DNA of 64,000 nt from a virus. The stretch lies in the IMG/VR virus record IMGVR_UViG_3300037010_000365, positions 17,962 to 81,961 of that record. One strand, 5' to 3'. The notes beneath the pieces were generated by a model. The model was not told the origin of the DNA and did not search any database. It was given only the letters and a program-made list of their open reading frames with translations. Shown here in pieces: positions 49,263 to 57,476 of the stretch (the stretch's first letter is position 1; the number at the start of each line of letters is the position of its first letter). Made by a program: the position numbers and the translations under genes.

Positions 49263-49580
49263 ATGAAATCAATACTAGCCAGCTCATTGTTGCTGTTATC
49301 ATTAAACGCTAACGCATATGTTGAGGATACTGCTACATTCTACAATCGTTTATCTGATGCTGATAAGTGGACATTGACCTCAGTTGCATCTAACGTAAAC
49401 GAATTCACAGATATTAAAATGAAGTGGAAAACTATGGATTCACGGAAGTTTGAAATGAATATCTCTGGATTACATAATAATTCAGGTAAAACGTGTAAAC
49501 ATTATCGTTTGTTTTTAGATGGATACCAAGCTATGGGTGAGTTTTGCAAAGATCCTGATGGTACATGGTCGTTTCGATAG
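49263..49580 (+). CDS. Small exported protein
   Basis: 105 residues from ATG 49263. Signal peptide MKSILASSLLLLSLNANA, cleavage after ANA. The mature part has two Cys (KTCKHYRLF, GEFCKDPDG) that could form a disulfide in the periplasm. Resembles in layout the protein at 59689. Function unknown. Periplasmic superinfection or envelope role is speculation. Confidence 0.65.
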   Translation: MKSILASSLLLLSLNANAYVEDTATFYNRLSDADKWTLTSVASNVNEFTDIKMKWKTMDSRKFEMNISGLHNNSGKTCKHYRLFLDGYQAMGEFCKDPDGTWSFR

Positions 49581-49593
49581 AAGGAGTTATAAG

Positions 49594-49776
49594 ATGACAT
49601 TAGATAAAAACGAAATGCAATTAATTATTGCATGTTCAATGGATCATGAGTTAATGCAGCAAACTATGAGAGTTAACAGCAAACTAGCGTGGGCTTCTAT
49701 GGATAGCGAATTAGTTGCCTATTGCGCTGACGCTCTAGCGCACGAAGAGTTAGGATGGGTGGATGCAGCAAACTAA
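49594..49776 (+). CDS. Unknown small acidic protein
   Basis: 60 residues from ATG 49594 (AAGGAG upstream). Met- and Ala-rich, helical. Overlaps the phosphoesterase gene by 14 nt. Confidence 0.55.
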   Translation: MTLDKNEMQLIIACSMDHELMQQTMRVNSKLAWASMDSELVAYCADALAHEELGWVDAAN

Positions 49777-50275
49777 GTTTATTAGTGACACACATTTCTC
49801 ACACAGGAGTGTATGCTCATGGCGTCCTCAATTTGTTACCGTAGAGTCACACGATAATTATTGTTTAGATATGATTATGTCTAACGTTAATCCTAATGAT
49901 AATCTTTGGATTTTGGGCGATGTGTGTTTTTGTAAAGAGTCTTTCGTAAAGCATGTTTTGCCTATTGCTAACAAGGTTAATCTTTCTATCGTTTTGGGTA
50001 ATCACGATGGCGAGCGACGATACGCTCCTACTATTCTTGATTATATCAATGCTGGTATTAACGTTTACGGTTTAGCGAAATATAAAACAGCAAATGATTC
50101 TTTCATTTTATCTCATTGCCCAGTTCATCCAGCTGAGCTCCGCGGTAATTTAAACCTGCACGGTCACGTTCACAACGTGACGATTAACGACCATCGATAC
50201 ATTAATTGTTGTTGTGAGGTTGTTGATTTTATTCCAAAAACTATTAACGAATTATTGAAAACGAGAGTATTATGA
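49763..50275 (+). CDS. Calcineurin-like metallophosphoesterase
   Basis: 170 residues. Complete metal-binding series: FISDTHFSH (6-14), WILGDVCF (about 48-55), VLGNHDGER (about 75-83), LSHCPVHP and LHGHVHN. Small stand-alone member. Coupled to pnk by ATGA overlap (50272), so it may take part in RNA end healing, but the substrate is unknown. Confidence 0.85.
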   Translation: MQQTKFISDTHFSHRSVCSWRPQFVTVESHDNYCLDMIMSNVNPNDNLWILGDVCFCKESFVKHVLPIANKVNLSIVLGNHDGERRYAPTILDYINAGINVYGLAKYKTANDSFILSHCPVHPAELRGNLNLHGHVHNVTINDHRYINCCCEVVDFIPKTINELLKTRVL

Positions 50276-51231
50276 AGCAAGTAATTTTTACAGTTGGGCC
50301 ATCCGCGTCTGGTAAAACTACATGGTCTAACATTTGGGTTACTCACCGTAATCAAATGAAAAAGCTTGGCATGTCAATCGATTCATGGGTTAATATTAAC
50401 CGTGACGATATTCGAGCTGATGTGTTTAAACAAAAGAAAAACAATGCTAGTTTTAAGTGGTCTGAGTGGAAATGGAAATGGGAAGATGAGGTTACATCAA
50501 TCCAGCGAGAGAAGATTCAACGGGCGATAGCTGATGGTGATTCTGTCGTTATTTCTGATACAAATCTAAATCCAAAATACCTGCATAAAACAATTGAGCT
50601 TTTTACGAATGAAGGTTACGAAGTAATCTATCGTTATTTTACAGATGCTAGCTATAACGAGCTTATTACCCGTGATAATCAACGAGAAAACGGTGTAGGT
50701 TATTCAGTTATCCGTAAGCAGTGGAAAGATCAATTGAATCTTTTATCAGATCAAGGTACACATAAATTTTATACACCTGACTTATCTAAACCAAAAGCAA
50801 TTCTATGTGATATTGACGGTACTATTGCTAAGATGGTTGATAGGGGCCCTTTTGAATGGCATAAGGTTGGCACAGATGAACCTGATTTTATGATGCAGTT
50901 TATCATTTCATCATGGTTATCAGATCCAACCAATAACGTTGTGTTTTTGTCTGGTCGTGATTCTGTATGTCGTAATGAGACAATTGAGTGGATTAAAAAG
51001 CATTTCAATAACGTTGATTTTACAGATGGATCCGGTAACTGTACACTGTATATGCGCCAAGCTGATTCATACATCCCAGATGAGATTGTTAAACCTGATC
51101 TGTTCTGGAATCATGTAGCCCCTTATTATAACATCGTTTCTGTGTTTGACGATCGACCAAAAGTAGTTCGTGCCTGGCATGATATTGGTTTGAAAGTGTG
51201 GGCGACTGGTGATCAATTCATCAATTTTTAA
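50272..51231 (+). CDS. pseT: Polynucleotide kinase 3'-phosphatase
   Basis: 319 residues (T4 Pnk is 301). The N domain is a P-loop kinase with GPSASGKTT at 9-17 and NINRDDIR. The C domain is a HAD phosphatase with LCDIDGTIA (about 178-186), FLSGRDS and VFDDRPKVV. It adds 5'-phosphate and removes 3'-phosphate so that RNA ligase can reseal tRNAs cut by host defence nucleases. Confidence 0.95.
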   Translation: MKQVIFTVGPSASGKTTWSNIWVTHRNQMKKLGMSIDSWVNINRDDIRADVFKQKKNNASFKWSEWKWKWEDEVTSIQREKIQRAIADGDSVVISDTNLNPKYLHKTIELFTNEGYEVIYRYFTDASYNELITRDNQRENGVGYSVIRKQWKDQLNLLSDQGTHKFYTPDLSKPKAILCDIDGTIAKMVDRGPFEWHKVGTDEPDFMMQFIISSWLSDPTNNVVFLSGRDSVCRNETIEWIKKHFNNVDFTDGSGNCTLYMRQADSYIPDEIVKPDLFWNHVAPYYNIVSVFDDRPKVVRAWHDIGLKVWATGDQFINF

Positions 51232-51237
51232 AAAACT

Positions 51238-51267
51238 GTTTACTTTTAGTATAAAGTGGTTTATAAT
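51238..51267 (+). promoter_or_regulatory. Early promoter
   Basis: GTTTACTTT, 18-nt spacer, TATAAT, ahead of the CCA-adding enzyme gene. Confidence 0.75.
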
Positions 51268-51293
51268 ATACATAATGATATAAGGTAAACAAA

Positions 51294-51950
51294 ATGATAC
51301 AACATATTAAAGATAACAATACGCTTCTGCAGCTATTCTTAATTCTGGACAGCATTGCTCAAGATGTATGTTTAGTTGGCGGTAGTGTACGAGATTCTTT
51401 AATTAGTGAATACTATAATATACCAGTAATCATTAAAGATTTTGACATAGTACTAAACGGTGATCTAGATATAATTTATAGCACGCTTGTTAGTAATGGT
51501 TGGAAAGTATCCGAAGCAGGTAAGCAATTTCTGGTGATGATCGCATCAAAGAACGAACAATCATTTGAAATTGCTTTATACAGAAAAGATGGTACTTATA
51601 CAGATGGTCGCCGTCCTGATTCGGTAGACGTTGGTACAATTTATGATGATGCTAATCGCCGAGATTTTACAATCAATGCTTTGTATTATGATATTTTACA
51701 TGGTGTGTATATAGACCCAACTGGTCAAGGTATAGAACATATTAAACAACGTAAACTTCAATTTGTTGGCAGCGCCAAAGCTCGTATTATGGAAGATAAA
51801 CTTAGAATCATGAGAGCTTATCGATTTGCAATAACAAAGGGGTTTTCAATGGATAATAAAACTCATAGCGTTATACGACGGTATTTCGAAGACATGATTA
51901 AAAGCGTGCCATCAGCACGAATTATGCAAGAATTAGATAAAATGCTTTAG
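51294..51950 (+). CDS. CCA-adding enzyme / tRNA nucleotidyltransferase head domain
   Basis: 218 residues, about half the size of cellular enzymes. Covers the class II polymerase-beta head and neck: VGGSVRD (28-34), DFDIVL with the metal Asp pair (49-51), RRDFTINALYYD, and KLRIMRAYRFAITKGFS. Lacks most of the C-terminal body/tail. It could repair or add CCA to phage tRNAs that do not encode it, such as the relics near 29 and 33.5 kb. Confidence 0.85.
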   Translation: MIQHIKDNNTLLQLFLILDSIAQDVCLVGGSVRDSLISEYYNIPVIIKDFDIVLNGDLDIIYSTLVSNGWKVSEAGKQFLVMIASKNEQSFEIALYRKDGTYTDGRRPDSVDVGTIYDDANRRDFTINALYYDILHGVYIDPTGQGIEHIKQRKLQFVGSAKARIMEDKLRIMRAYRFAITKGFSMDNKTHSVIRRYFEDMIKSVPSARIMQELDKML

Positions 51951-51981
51951 TTTTTCGCTGAAGCTATAAGGAAGATACATT

Positions 51982-52263
51982 ATGAGTTCAATACGTAAAT
52001 TTTTTACAATCGAAGCTTTCGGGTTTACATTTTTATGTGCTTCTATTTTCGTGGTTGTATTTTATACATTAAATCCGCCAATAGCCCCACAGAAATTATG
52101 CATCGTTGGTAATCAAGCAACTCAAACTGATATGCACACATTAACTTGTACCTCTGTCGAGATTGATAAAGTTAGCCGTGGCGTAATTATCAAAGATGAT
52201 ATTAAAAAGACTAAAATGATTTTAGACTTAACAAACACTTATGTTAAAGTAGAGGATTTATAA
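51982..52263 (+). CDS. Small membrane-anchored protein
   Basis: 93 residues. N-terminal membrane segment (FTFLCASIFVVVFYTLNPPI, about 15-34), then a soluble part with two Cys (LCIVGNQA, LTCTSVEID), probably periplasmic. TAATG overlap with dexA. Confidence 0.6.
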   Translation: MSSIRKFFTIEAFGFTFLCASIFVVVFYTLNPPIAPQKLCIVGNQATQTDMHTLTCTSVEIDKVSRGVIIKDDIKKTKMILDLTNTYVKVEDL

Positions 52264-52865
52264 TGCACGTTATTATCGATTTTGAGACATTAGGCAAAGC
52301 TACTGATGGTCTAGTTGCATATGTAGCGTACAAGGCATTCGATCCGTTTACTATTCAATCGTTTAGCGAAAATAAAGAAGATATTAAAACATTCAAGTTT
52401 AACTACCATGATGATAGTCAATCTTCTTGGAAAGCAGATCCTGCAGTCATGGATTTTTGGCGAAATCAAGATATTAATATTGTCAGATCTATGTTGGGTA
52501 ACCCTGAAGAAGGCGGTAGTATTTCTGAATTTATTACACAATTTAACGAATTTATGTTTAGTTGCGGATTCAACGCGAAACGAGACGTTATTTGGTCAAG
52601 AGGTAACACGTTTGATATCACTATCTTAGATCGATTATACTCTTCGGTTGGTCAAGAAGCACCATATCCATTCTATCGGGTTAGAGATATCCGAACATTT
52701 TTAGACTCATATAATATTTGCAATAACTTAATTAGCAAAGATACACATTTTGCTGGTAAAATGATTGGTGTTGAATTAGTATACAATGCTCATGATGCTG
52801 TTGATGATATTGCTAAAGATATTACGCAGCTTCAGTTAACTATACAAAATTTAAAAACAAAATAG
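52263..52865 (+). CDS. dexA: Exonuclease A (DexA, DEDD family)
   Basis: 200 residues (T4 DexA is 227). Exo I motif IIDFETLG (4-11), Exo II around SRGNTFDITILDRLY, Exo III HDAVDDIAKDI near 178-188. WKADPAVMDFWRNQ matches the T4 DexA-type segment. A 3'-5' exonuclease on DNA, possibly also RNA. Confidence 0.88.
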   Translation: MHVIIDFETLGKATDGLVAYVAYKAFDPFTIQSFSENKEDIKTFKFNYHDDSQSSWKADPAVMDFWRNQDINIVRSMLGNPEEGGSISEFITQFNEFMFSCGFNAKRDVIWSRGNTFDITILDRLYSSVGQEAPYPFYRVRDIRTFLDSYNICNNLISKDTHFAGKMIGVELVYNAHDAVDDIAKDITQLQLTIQNLKTK

Positions 52866-52894
52866 TTTACATTTACCTATTTCTATTATATAAT
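52865..52894 (+). promoter_or_regulatory. Early promoter
   Basis: GTTTACATT, 18-nt spacer, TATAAT, before the 52926 gene and the nrd operon. Confidence 0.72.
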
Positions 52895-52925
52895 AGATTA
52901 TATCAAATGAAATAGGTAAATCATC

Positions 52926-53267
52926 ATGACTCGTGAATGCATTATGGGTAATATCGTTGAGATTATTTCAGATAATCTATCTGAGTTAATTGATCCATTA
53001 AACTATAAAGATTACCAATTGGTTAATAAATGCATTATCAGTAGCTATTATGTTAAGCAGTTAAAATTACTCGTCGATCAAAAAGTAATAATCACATCAA
53101 TTCAAACAAATGACTGCTCACATCATTTTACAACAGTAGTCGAAGTATCAATCATGCATACACCAACCATGAATACAGCTAGGCTTCATTTTGAAAATAA
53201 TGAACTAGTTAGCGGTGTTGGTTTATCTAATATTCAGTTTCTAACGCAGTTCAACACATACACATAA
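52926..53267 (+). CDS. Unknown protein
   Basis: 113 residues. Helical N half, beta C half (HHFTTVVEVSIMHTPTMNTARLHFEN). Not recognised. First gene after an early promoter. Confidence 0.6.
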   Translation: MTRECIMGNIVEIISDNLSELIDPLNYKDYQLVNKCIISSYYVKQLKLLVDQKVIITSIQTNDCSHHFTTVVEVSIMHTPTMNTARLHFENNELVSGVGLSNIQFLTQFNTYT

Positions 53268-53286
53268 CCTAAACAAGGAGGATTTA

Positions 53287-53685
53287 TTGTCAAAACAAAT
53301 CAAAGTTAGAAGCTTTCTGGTTAATCTCAAATTAGAGGTAAATGAAGGAATTCCAACTGTATATGATGCAGATGGTTTTCAAGTTACACCGGTAGATCTC
53401 AAAATGTCTGAAGGACATATCTATACAACATGGACAAATTCACCGTTCAGCGCAATTGGTTATAACATTTTATCTGTGCAAGACGATTATAATGAAGAAG
53501 ACCCAAAAAGTTCAATCACGTTTACATATGAAGTTGAAATTTTAAAAGAATCAATCAACACTGCTCAGTCAATTCAATACATATCAACTATTGTTTACCC
53601 GACTATTGCTTCATACATTATCAATGCGTTAACAATCGCTAAAGACGTAAATGAAGAAGTTGAATCTAAGTTCACTGTTCAATAA
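53287..53685 (+). CDS. Unknown protein, TTG start
   Basis: 132 residues from TTG 53287 behind AAGGAGGA (53275-53282), the decisive evidence for the start. Beta-rich (KVRSFLVNLKLEVNEGIPTVYD, ITFTYEVEILKES). Not recognised. Confidence 0.6.
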   Translation: MSKQIKVRSFLVNLKLEVNEGIPTVYDADGFQVTPVDLKMSEGHIYTTWTNSPFSAIGYNILSVQDDYNEEDPKSSITFTYEVEILKESINTAQSIQYISTIVYPTIASYIINALTIAKDVNEEVESKFTVQ

Positions 53686-53718
53686 ATAAGAAACCTATTT
53701 TATGAAAGGAACACAAAA

Positions 53719-55341
53719 ATGAAAACAATTCACGTTAGAAAACGCTCAGGTGAATTAGAGCTTCGCGACGATGATAAAATCAATAAGCTGGTACAGTTTG
53801 CTTGTGAAGGTGTAAATGATGTTTCAGCGTCAATGGTTGTTATTCAATCTAAAGTGAAGTTTTATGATGGTATTCCAACTGATGATATTCACGAAGCATT
53901 AATTAAAACCGCAGCTGATTTAATCACAGTAGCAACCCCAAACTATCAACAAGTTGCGGCTAAGCTAATTTCTTATAAATTACGAAAAATTGCATATCGT
54001 ACTTATACACCGCCTACGTTGTTAGATCATATCAATCGTGTGGTTAGTTTAGGATTCTACGATAAGGCTATTCTAGAACTATACACCGAAGACGAAATTA
54101 ATAAGCTAGATAAGGTTATTAATCACGGGAATGACGATTTGTTTACATACGCGGCTATGAAACAATTTGAAGATAAGTATCTCGTTAGAAATCGTTCAAC
54201 CGGTGAAGTACTAGAAACCCCTCAAATGGCTTACATTCTAGTAGCTATGACTCTATTTTCCATGGAAGACGCTAGTTGCAGAATGGAATTGGTTAAAGAG
54301 TATTATAAAGAAATCTCAACAGGTATCAAGTCAACAATCAGTTTACCTACGCCAATTAGCGCAGGAGTTAGAACACCTACACGCCAATTCAGTTCATGCG
54401 TAGTTTTAAAAGCAGGTGATTCAATTGACTCCTTGAATGCTACAACATCAGCTATTGTGAAGTACGTTTCTAAACGAGCTGGCATTGGCGTTGATTTTTC
54501 AGCTGTACGTCCTAGTGGATCCCCAATTCGTGGGGGTGAAGCAACACATACAGGAGCCATTCCGTTTATTAAGTATATCCAAGGTGGTGTTAAGAGCAGT
54601 TCACAAGGTGCTATTAGAGCAGGCGCTGCTACGCTTTACATACCAGTATGGCATCGTGAAATCGAAGACTTAATTGTTATTAAAAATAACAAAGGCACTG
54701 AAGATAACCGAGCTAGAGGGTTAGACTACGCTATTCAATTAAACGGACACTTCTATAAGAAAGCAATGGCTCGCGAAGAATATTGTCTATTCAATCCTAA
54801 CGAACATCACGACTTATATGAAGCATTCTTTAACGATCAAGATTTGTACAGCACCCTGTACGATAAACTATCGAAGAAGAAAGGTGTTAAGAAAGTAGAT
54901 GCATTCACATTGTTGACTAATATCATCACTGAAAGAGCAAGCACAGGTCGTATCTATATTATGAACGTTGACCATGTGAATAAACAAACTTCACATAAAT
55001 CAACAATTTATAGTTCAAATCTTTGCTTATCTGGTGAAACCATAGTTACCATTAAACAAGACGGTGTTGCTAATCAAGTATCAATGAAAGAATTGGATGA
55101 AATTTTCACAAATCATAAAAATATTATGATTAAGTCGTATGACGAAAATACGGATAGCGTAGTATGGACATTGGTAGAAGCTTCAGCAATGACATCTGTG
55201 TCAGCTAAGGTTGTGAAAGTAACTGATTCGTCAAGCGGCCAATCCATAATTTGTACGCCTGACCATGAAGTTTATACCTCAAACCGTGGATACGTTAAAG
55301 CTGGTAATTTATTAAGCGATGATAAATTAGTTTTATGCTAA
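53719..55341 (+). CDS. nrdA: Ribonucleotide reductase large subunit NrdA, N-part fused to split-intein N-half
   Basis: 540 residues. Residues 1-435 are class Ia NrdA: N-terminal ATP-cone (VRKRSGELELRDDDKI), QFSSCVVL with the redox Cys equivalent to E. coli Cys225, GIGVDFSAVRPSGSPIRG and RGLDYAIQLN. After SSNL the next residue should be the thiyl-radical Cys, but an intein N-half starts instead: CLSGETIVTIKQDG ... SIICTPDHEVYTSNRG ... DDKLVLC, 105 residues, then stop. The rest of NrdA is encoded beyond an endonuclease gene. Only protein trans-splicing can give whole NrdA. Confidence 0.93.
   Translation: MKTIHVRKRSGELELRDDDKINKLVQFACEGVNDVSASMVVIQSKVKFYDGIPTDDIHEALIKTAADLITVATPNYQQVAAKLISYKLRKIAYRTYTPPTLLDHINRVVSLGFYDKAILELYTEDEINKLDKVINHGNDDLFTYAAMKQFEDKYLVRNRSTGEVLETPQMAYILVAMTLFSMEDASCRMELVKEYYKEISTGIKSTISLPTPISAGVRTPTRQFSSCVVLKAGDSIDSLNATTSAIVKYVSKRAGIGVDFSAVRPSGSPIRGGEATHTGAIPFIKYIQGGVKSSSQGAIRAGAATLYIPVWHREIEDLIVIKNNKGTEDNRARGLDYAIQLNGHFYKKAMAREEYCLFNPNEHHDLYEAFFNDQDLYSTLYDKLSKKKGVKKVDAFTLLTNIITERASTGRIYIMNVDHVNKQTSHKSTIYSSNLCLSGETIVTIKQDGVANQVSMKELDEIFTNHKNIMIKSYDENTDSVVWTLVEASAMTSVSAKVVKVTDSSSGQSIICTPDHEVYTSNRGYVKAGNLLSDDKLVLC
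55024..55338 (+). other. Split-intein N-half in NrdA
   Basis: Codons for 105 residues from Cys1 (55024-55026) to the last Cys before TAA. Contains block A (CLSGETIV), block B with T-P-D-H and the Y-T-S-N-R-G-Y-V-K-A-G-N-L block. Length matches known natural split inteins, where the break lies between blocks B and F. Confidence 0.92.
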
Positions 55342-55347
55342 GAGATT

Positions 55348-55383
55348 ACTCCGCTCATTAAATACTATTTTAATGAGCGGAGT
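55348..55383. promoter_or_regulatory. 15-bp hairpin covering the endonuclease ribosome site
   Basis: ACTCCGCTCATTAAA ... TTTAATGAGCGGAGT, perfect 15-bp stem with a 6-nt loop. The GGAG at 55379-55382, the only Shine-Dalgarno for ATG 55393 (10 nt away), is locked in the 3' arm. Could block translation of the endonuclease from long transcripts or act as a terminator-like structure. Confidence 0.7.
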
Positions 55384-55392
55384 CCTCTATCA

Positions 55393-56352
55393 ATGAACTA
55401 TGAAAGACTGTATAATATTTTTATTGATTATTGTAGAGTCACACCGCCGACACAGCGGATTGAGCGTAGAAATAAACATGATGAGAGATTATTTCAAGAT
55501 CATTTATACCTTGAAAAGCATCATATTATACCTAGACATAACGGTGGAAGAGATACAGATGAAAACCTTGTGGTATTACTACCAGAAGAACATTATCTCG
55601 CGCATTTGATAAGGTTTAAAGCTTACAACGATAGAAATGATTTTTTAGCAATTAGATTCATGGTTAATGGATATAACAATAGCGAAAGAAAGTTGCTAAT
55701 ACCTAAAAAGGTAACATCAAAAATTATAGGTAGATTTAAACAAAAGATTTATTATTTTAGGAAGAAAAACACATGGCATACTGATGATGGTATACAACGT
55801 ATATCTAGAGCTAGGACTGGAAAGGTATCAGTAGTTGATTCAATAACAAAAGAAGTAATTGGTTCAATAGATAGAAATCATCCTAATATCATTTCTGGAA
55901 AATGGGTACACCATACTAAAGGTATGCTTAGTGCAATTTCGATAGAAACAGGTAAAACTGTTAGACTCACGACATCAGAGTACAGAAATAATAAAGAGTT
56001 GTATAAACCATTGCTGGATACTAGCGGCGAAGCCAATCAGAATTTTTCTGGGTTTAGCGATGATGATCTTATTAATTTATATTATGAATTTTGTGGTAAA
56101 CTAATTTCGCTAGGGTCATCAATTATTCCATCGTACTCAACGTCAATACGCTATCATAGATCAATTGGGGTTTATGTGCCTATTACTTATACTAAATTTA
56201 GGTTTAACGGTAATTATGACCAATGCGTTCGTGATATGCATGACGAAATGTCTAAAAAATATAAGCTTCCACTTATGAAAATTAGGAGTAATAAAGACAT
56301 AAAATATATAAATGATTTAATCAGGAGATTAAAATTAAATGATAACAATTGA
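55393..56352 (+). CDS. HNH homing endonuclease inside the nrdA break
   Basis: 319 residues. HNH domain at about 41-75: LEKHHIIPRHNGGRDTDENL and LLPEEHYLAHLIRF, giving the H-H, N and H of the beta-beta-alpha-metal site. The C-terminal half has repeated DNA-recognition-like segments (GKVSVVDSITKEVIGSIDRN, then GKTVRLTTSEYRNNKELY, as in NUMOD-type modules). AT-rich compared with nrdA. The gene overlaps the start of the NrdA C-part by 14 nt. It probably cuts unfractured nrdA of related phages at the insertion site. Confidence 0.88.
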   Translation: MNYERLYNIFIDYCRVTPPTQRIERRNKHDERLFQDHLYLEKHHIIPRHNGGRDTDENLVVLLPEEHYLAHLIRFKAYNDRNDFLAIRFMVNGYNNSERKLLIPKKVTSKIIGRFKQKIYYFRKKNTWHTDDGIQRISRARTGKVSVVDSITKEVIGSIDRNHPNIISGKWVHHTKGMLSAISIETGKTVRLTTSEYRNNKELYKPLLDTSGEANQNFSGFSDDDLINLYYEFCGKLISLGSSIIPSYSTSIRYHRSIGVYVPITYTKFRFNGNYDQCVRDMHDEMSKKYKLPLMKIRSNKDIKYINDLIRRLKLNDNN

Positions 56353-57454
56353 ATATTTAGATTATGAGATACCAGTATATGATATTACTGTAGCAGATAC
56401 TCATAATTTTTTCGCTAATGGTATTTTAGTGCATAACTGCCTAGAAATTGCCGCTCCTACAGCTGACCTAACTGAGTTTAGTAATTTACGTACTGAAGTT
56501 GCAAAAGATACCGGTTTATATTCAGATGACATGCCAATGGAACAGTTTAGAACTCGTTTTGGCGAGATTAATCTTTGTACGTTATCTGCTATTAATTGGG
56601 GTAATATTAAGAAGCCAGGGGACTTTGAACGAGTTTGTCATCTAGCACTCAGAGCGTTGGATAACTTAATTACATACCAAGATTATCCGATGATTGCAGC
56701 CCACGTACCTGCCATTAATCGACGTAACCTTGGTGTGGGTATTATCAACTTAGCGCACTTCTTAGCAACTCATAACGTTAAGTACGGTGAAGAAAAGGCA
56801 TTAGAGTTGGTTGATACATACGCTGAAGCAATGTATTACTATCTGATGAAAGCCAACGTACAATTAGCTAAAGAACGGGGACCTTGCGGCTGGTATAAAG
56901 ACACTCATTACTCAGACGGTGTGTTTATACATGAATTACGAAATGCTAATGTTGACTCTCTAATTCCACATAATCCAAAAATGGATTGGGAATCTCTTAG
57001 AGCTGATATGATTAAATATGGTGTACGTAATTCACAAGTAGTAGCATTGATGCCTTCAGAGACATCAGCAGTTATTTCAAACGCTACTAATGGCATTGAA
57101 CCTCCACGGAAAATCATTACAGTAAAAACGTCAAAAGACTCTGTAATGAAACAATTGGTACCTAAACCTAAACTAAAATATGACTTATTATGGGATCAAC
57201 CAACCCCAGCAGGTTATATTAAAACGGTTGCTGTGTTACAAAAATACAATGATCAATCAATCTCGGCAAATACGTCTTATAACCCTGATAATTTCAACGG
57301 TCCTATTCCAATGACTCAACTTCTTCAGGATATTTTGATGTGTTATAAGTTTGGGGTAAAAACAGCTTACTATCATAATACAATGGTAGAAATGACTGAT
57401 GATATTACAGAAACAAAATCTGAAGAATCAGATTGTGAATCTTGCAAAATTTAA
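56339..57454 (+). CDS. nrdA: NrdA C-part fused to split-intein C-half
   Basis: 371 residues, ATG 56339 with CAGGAG upstream. Residues 1-33 are the intein C-half: MITIEYLDYEIPVYDITVADTHNFFANGILVHN in one-letter form across blocks F and G, ending His-Asn. Residue 34 is the +1 Cys, which is also the catalytic thiyl-radical Cys of NrdA (C-L-E-I, E. coli Cys439). INLCTLSAINWG carries the second redox Cys (Cys462), and LMPSETSAVISNATNGIEPP the active-site loop. C-terminal CESCKI is the redox tail. Confidence 0.94.
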   Translation: MITIEYLDYEIPVYDITVADTHNFFANGILVHNCLEIAAPTADLTEFSNLRTEVAKDTGLYSDDMPMEQFRTRFGEINLCTLSAINWGNIKKPGDFERVCHLALRALDNLITYQDYPMIAAHVPAINRRNLGVGIINLAHFLATHNVKYGEEKALELVDTYAEAMYYYLMKANVQLAKERGPCGWYKDTHYSDGVFIHELRNANVDSLIPHNPKMDWESLRADMIKYGVRNSQVVALMPSETSAVISNATNGIEPPRKIITVKTSKDSVMKQLVPKPKLKYDLLWDQPTPAGYIKTVAVLQKYNDQSISANTSYNPDNFNGPIPMTQLLQDILMCYKFGVKTAYYHNTMVEMTDDITETKSEESDCESCKI

Positions 57455-57476
57455 ATTAAAATAAGGAAATCTTAAA

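Noticed and set aside
54303-54560. - strand ORF inside nrdA
   Set aside because: Antisense shadow in a conserved gene, no own signals.
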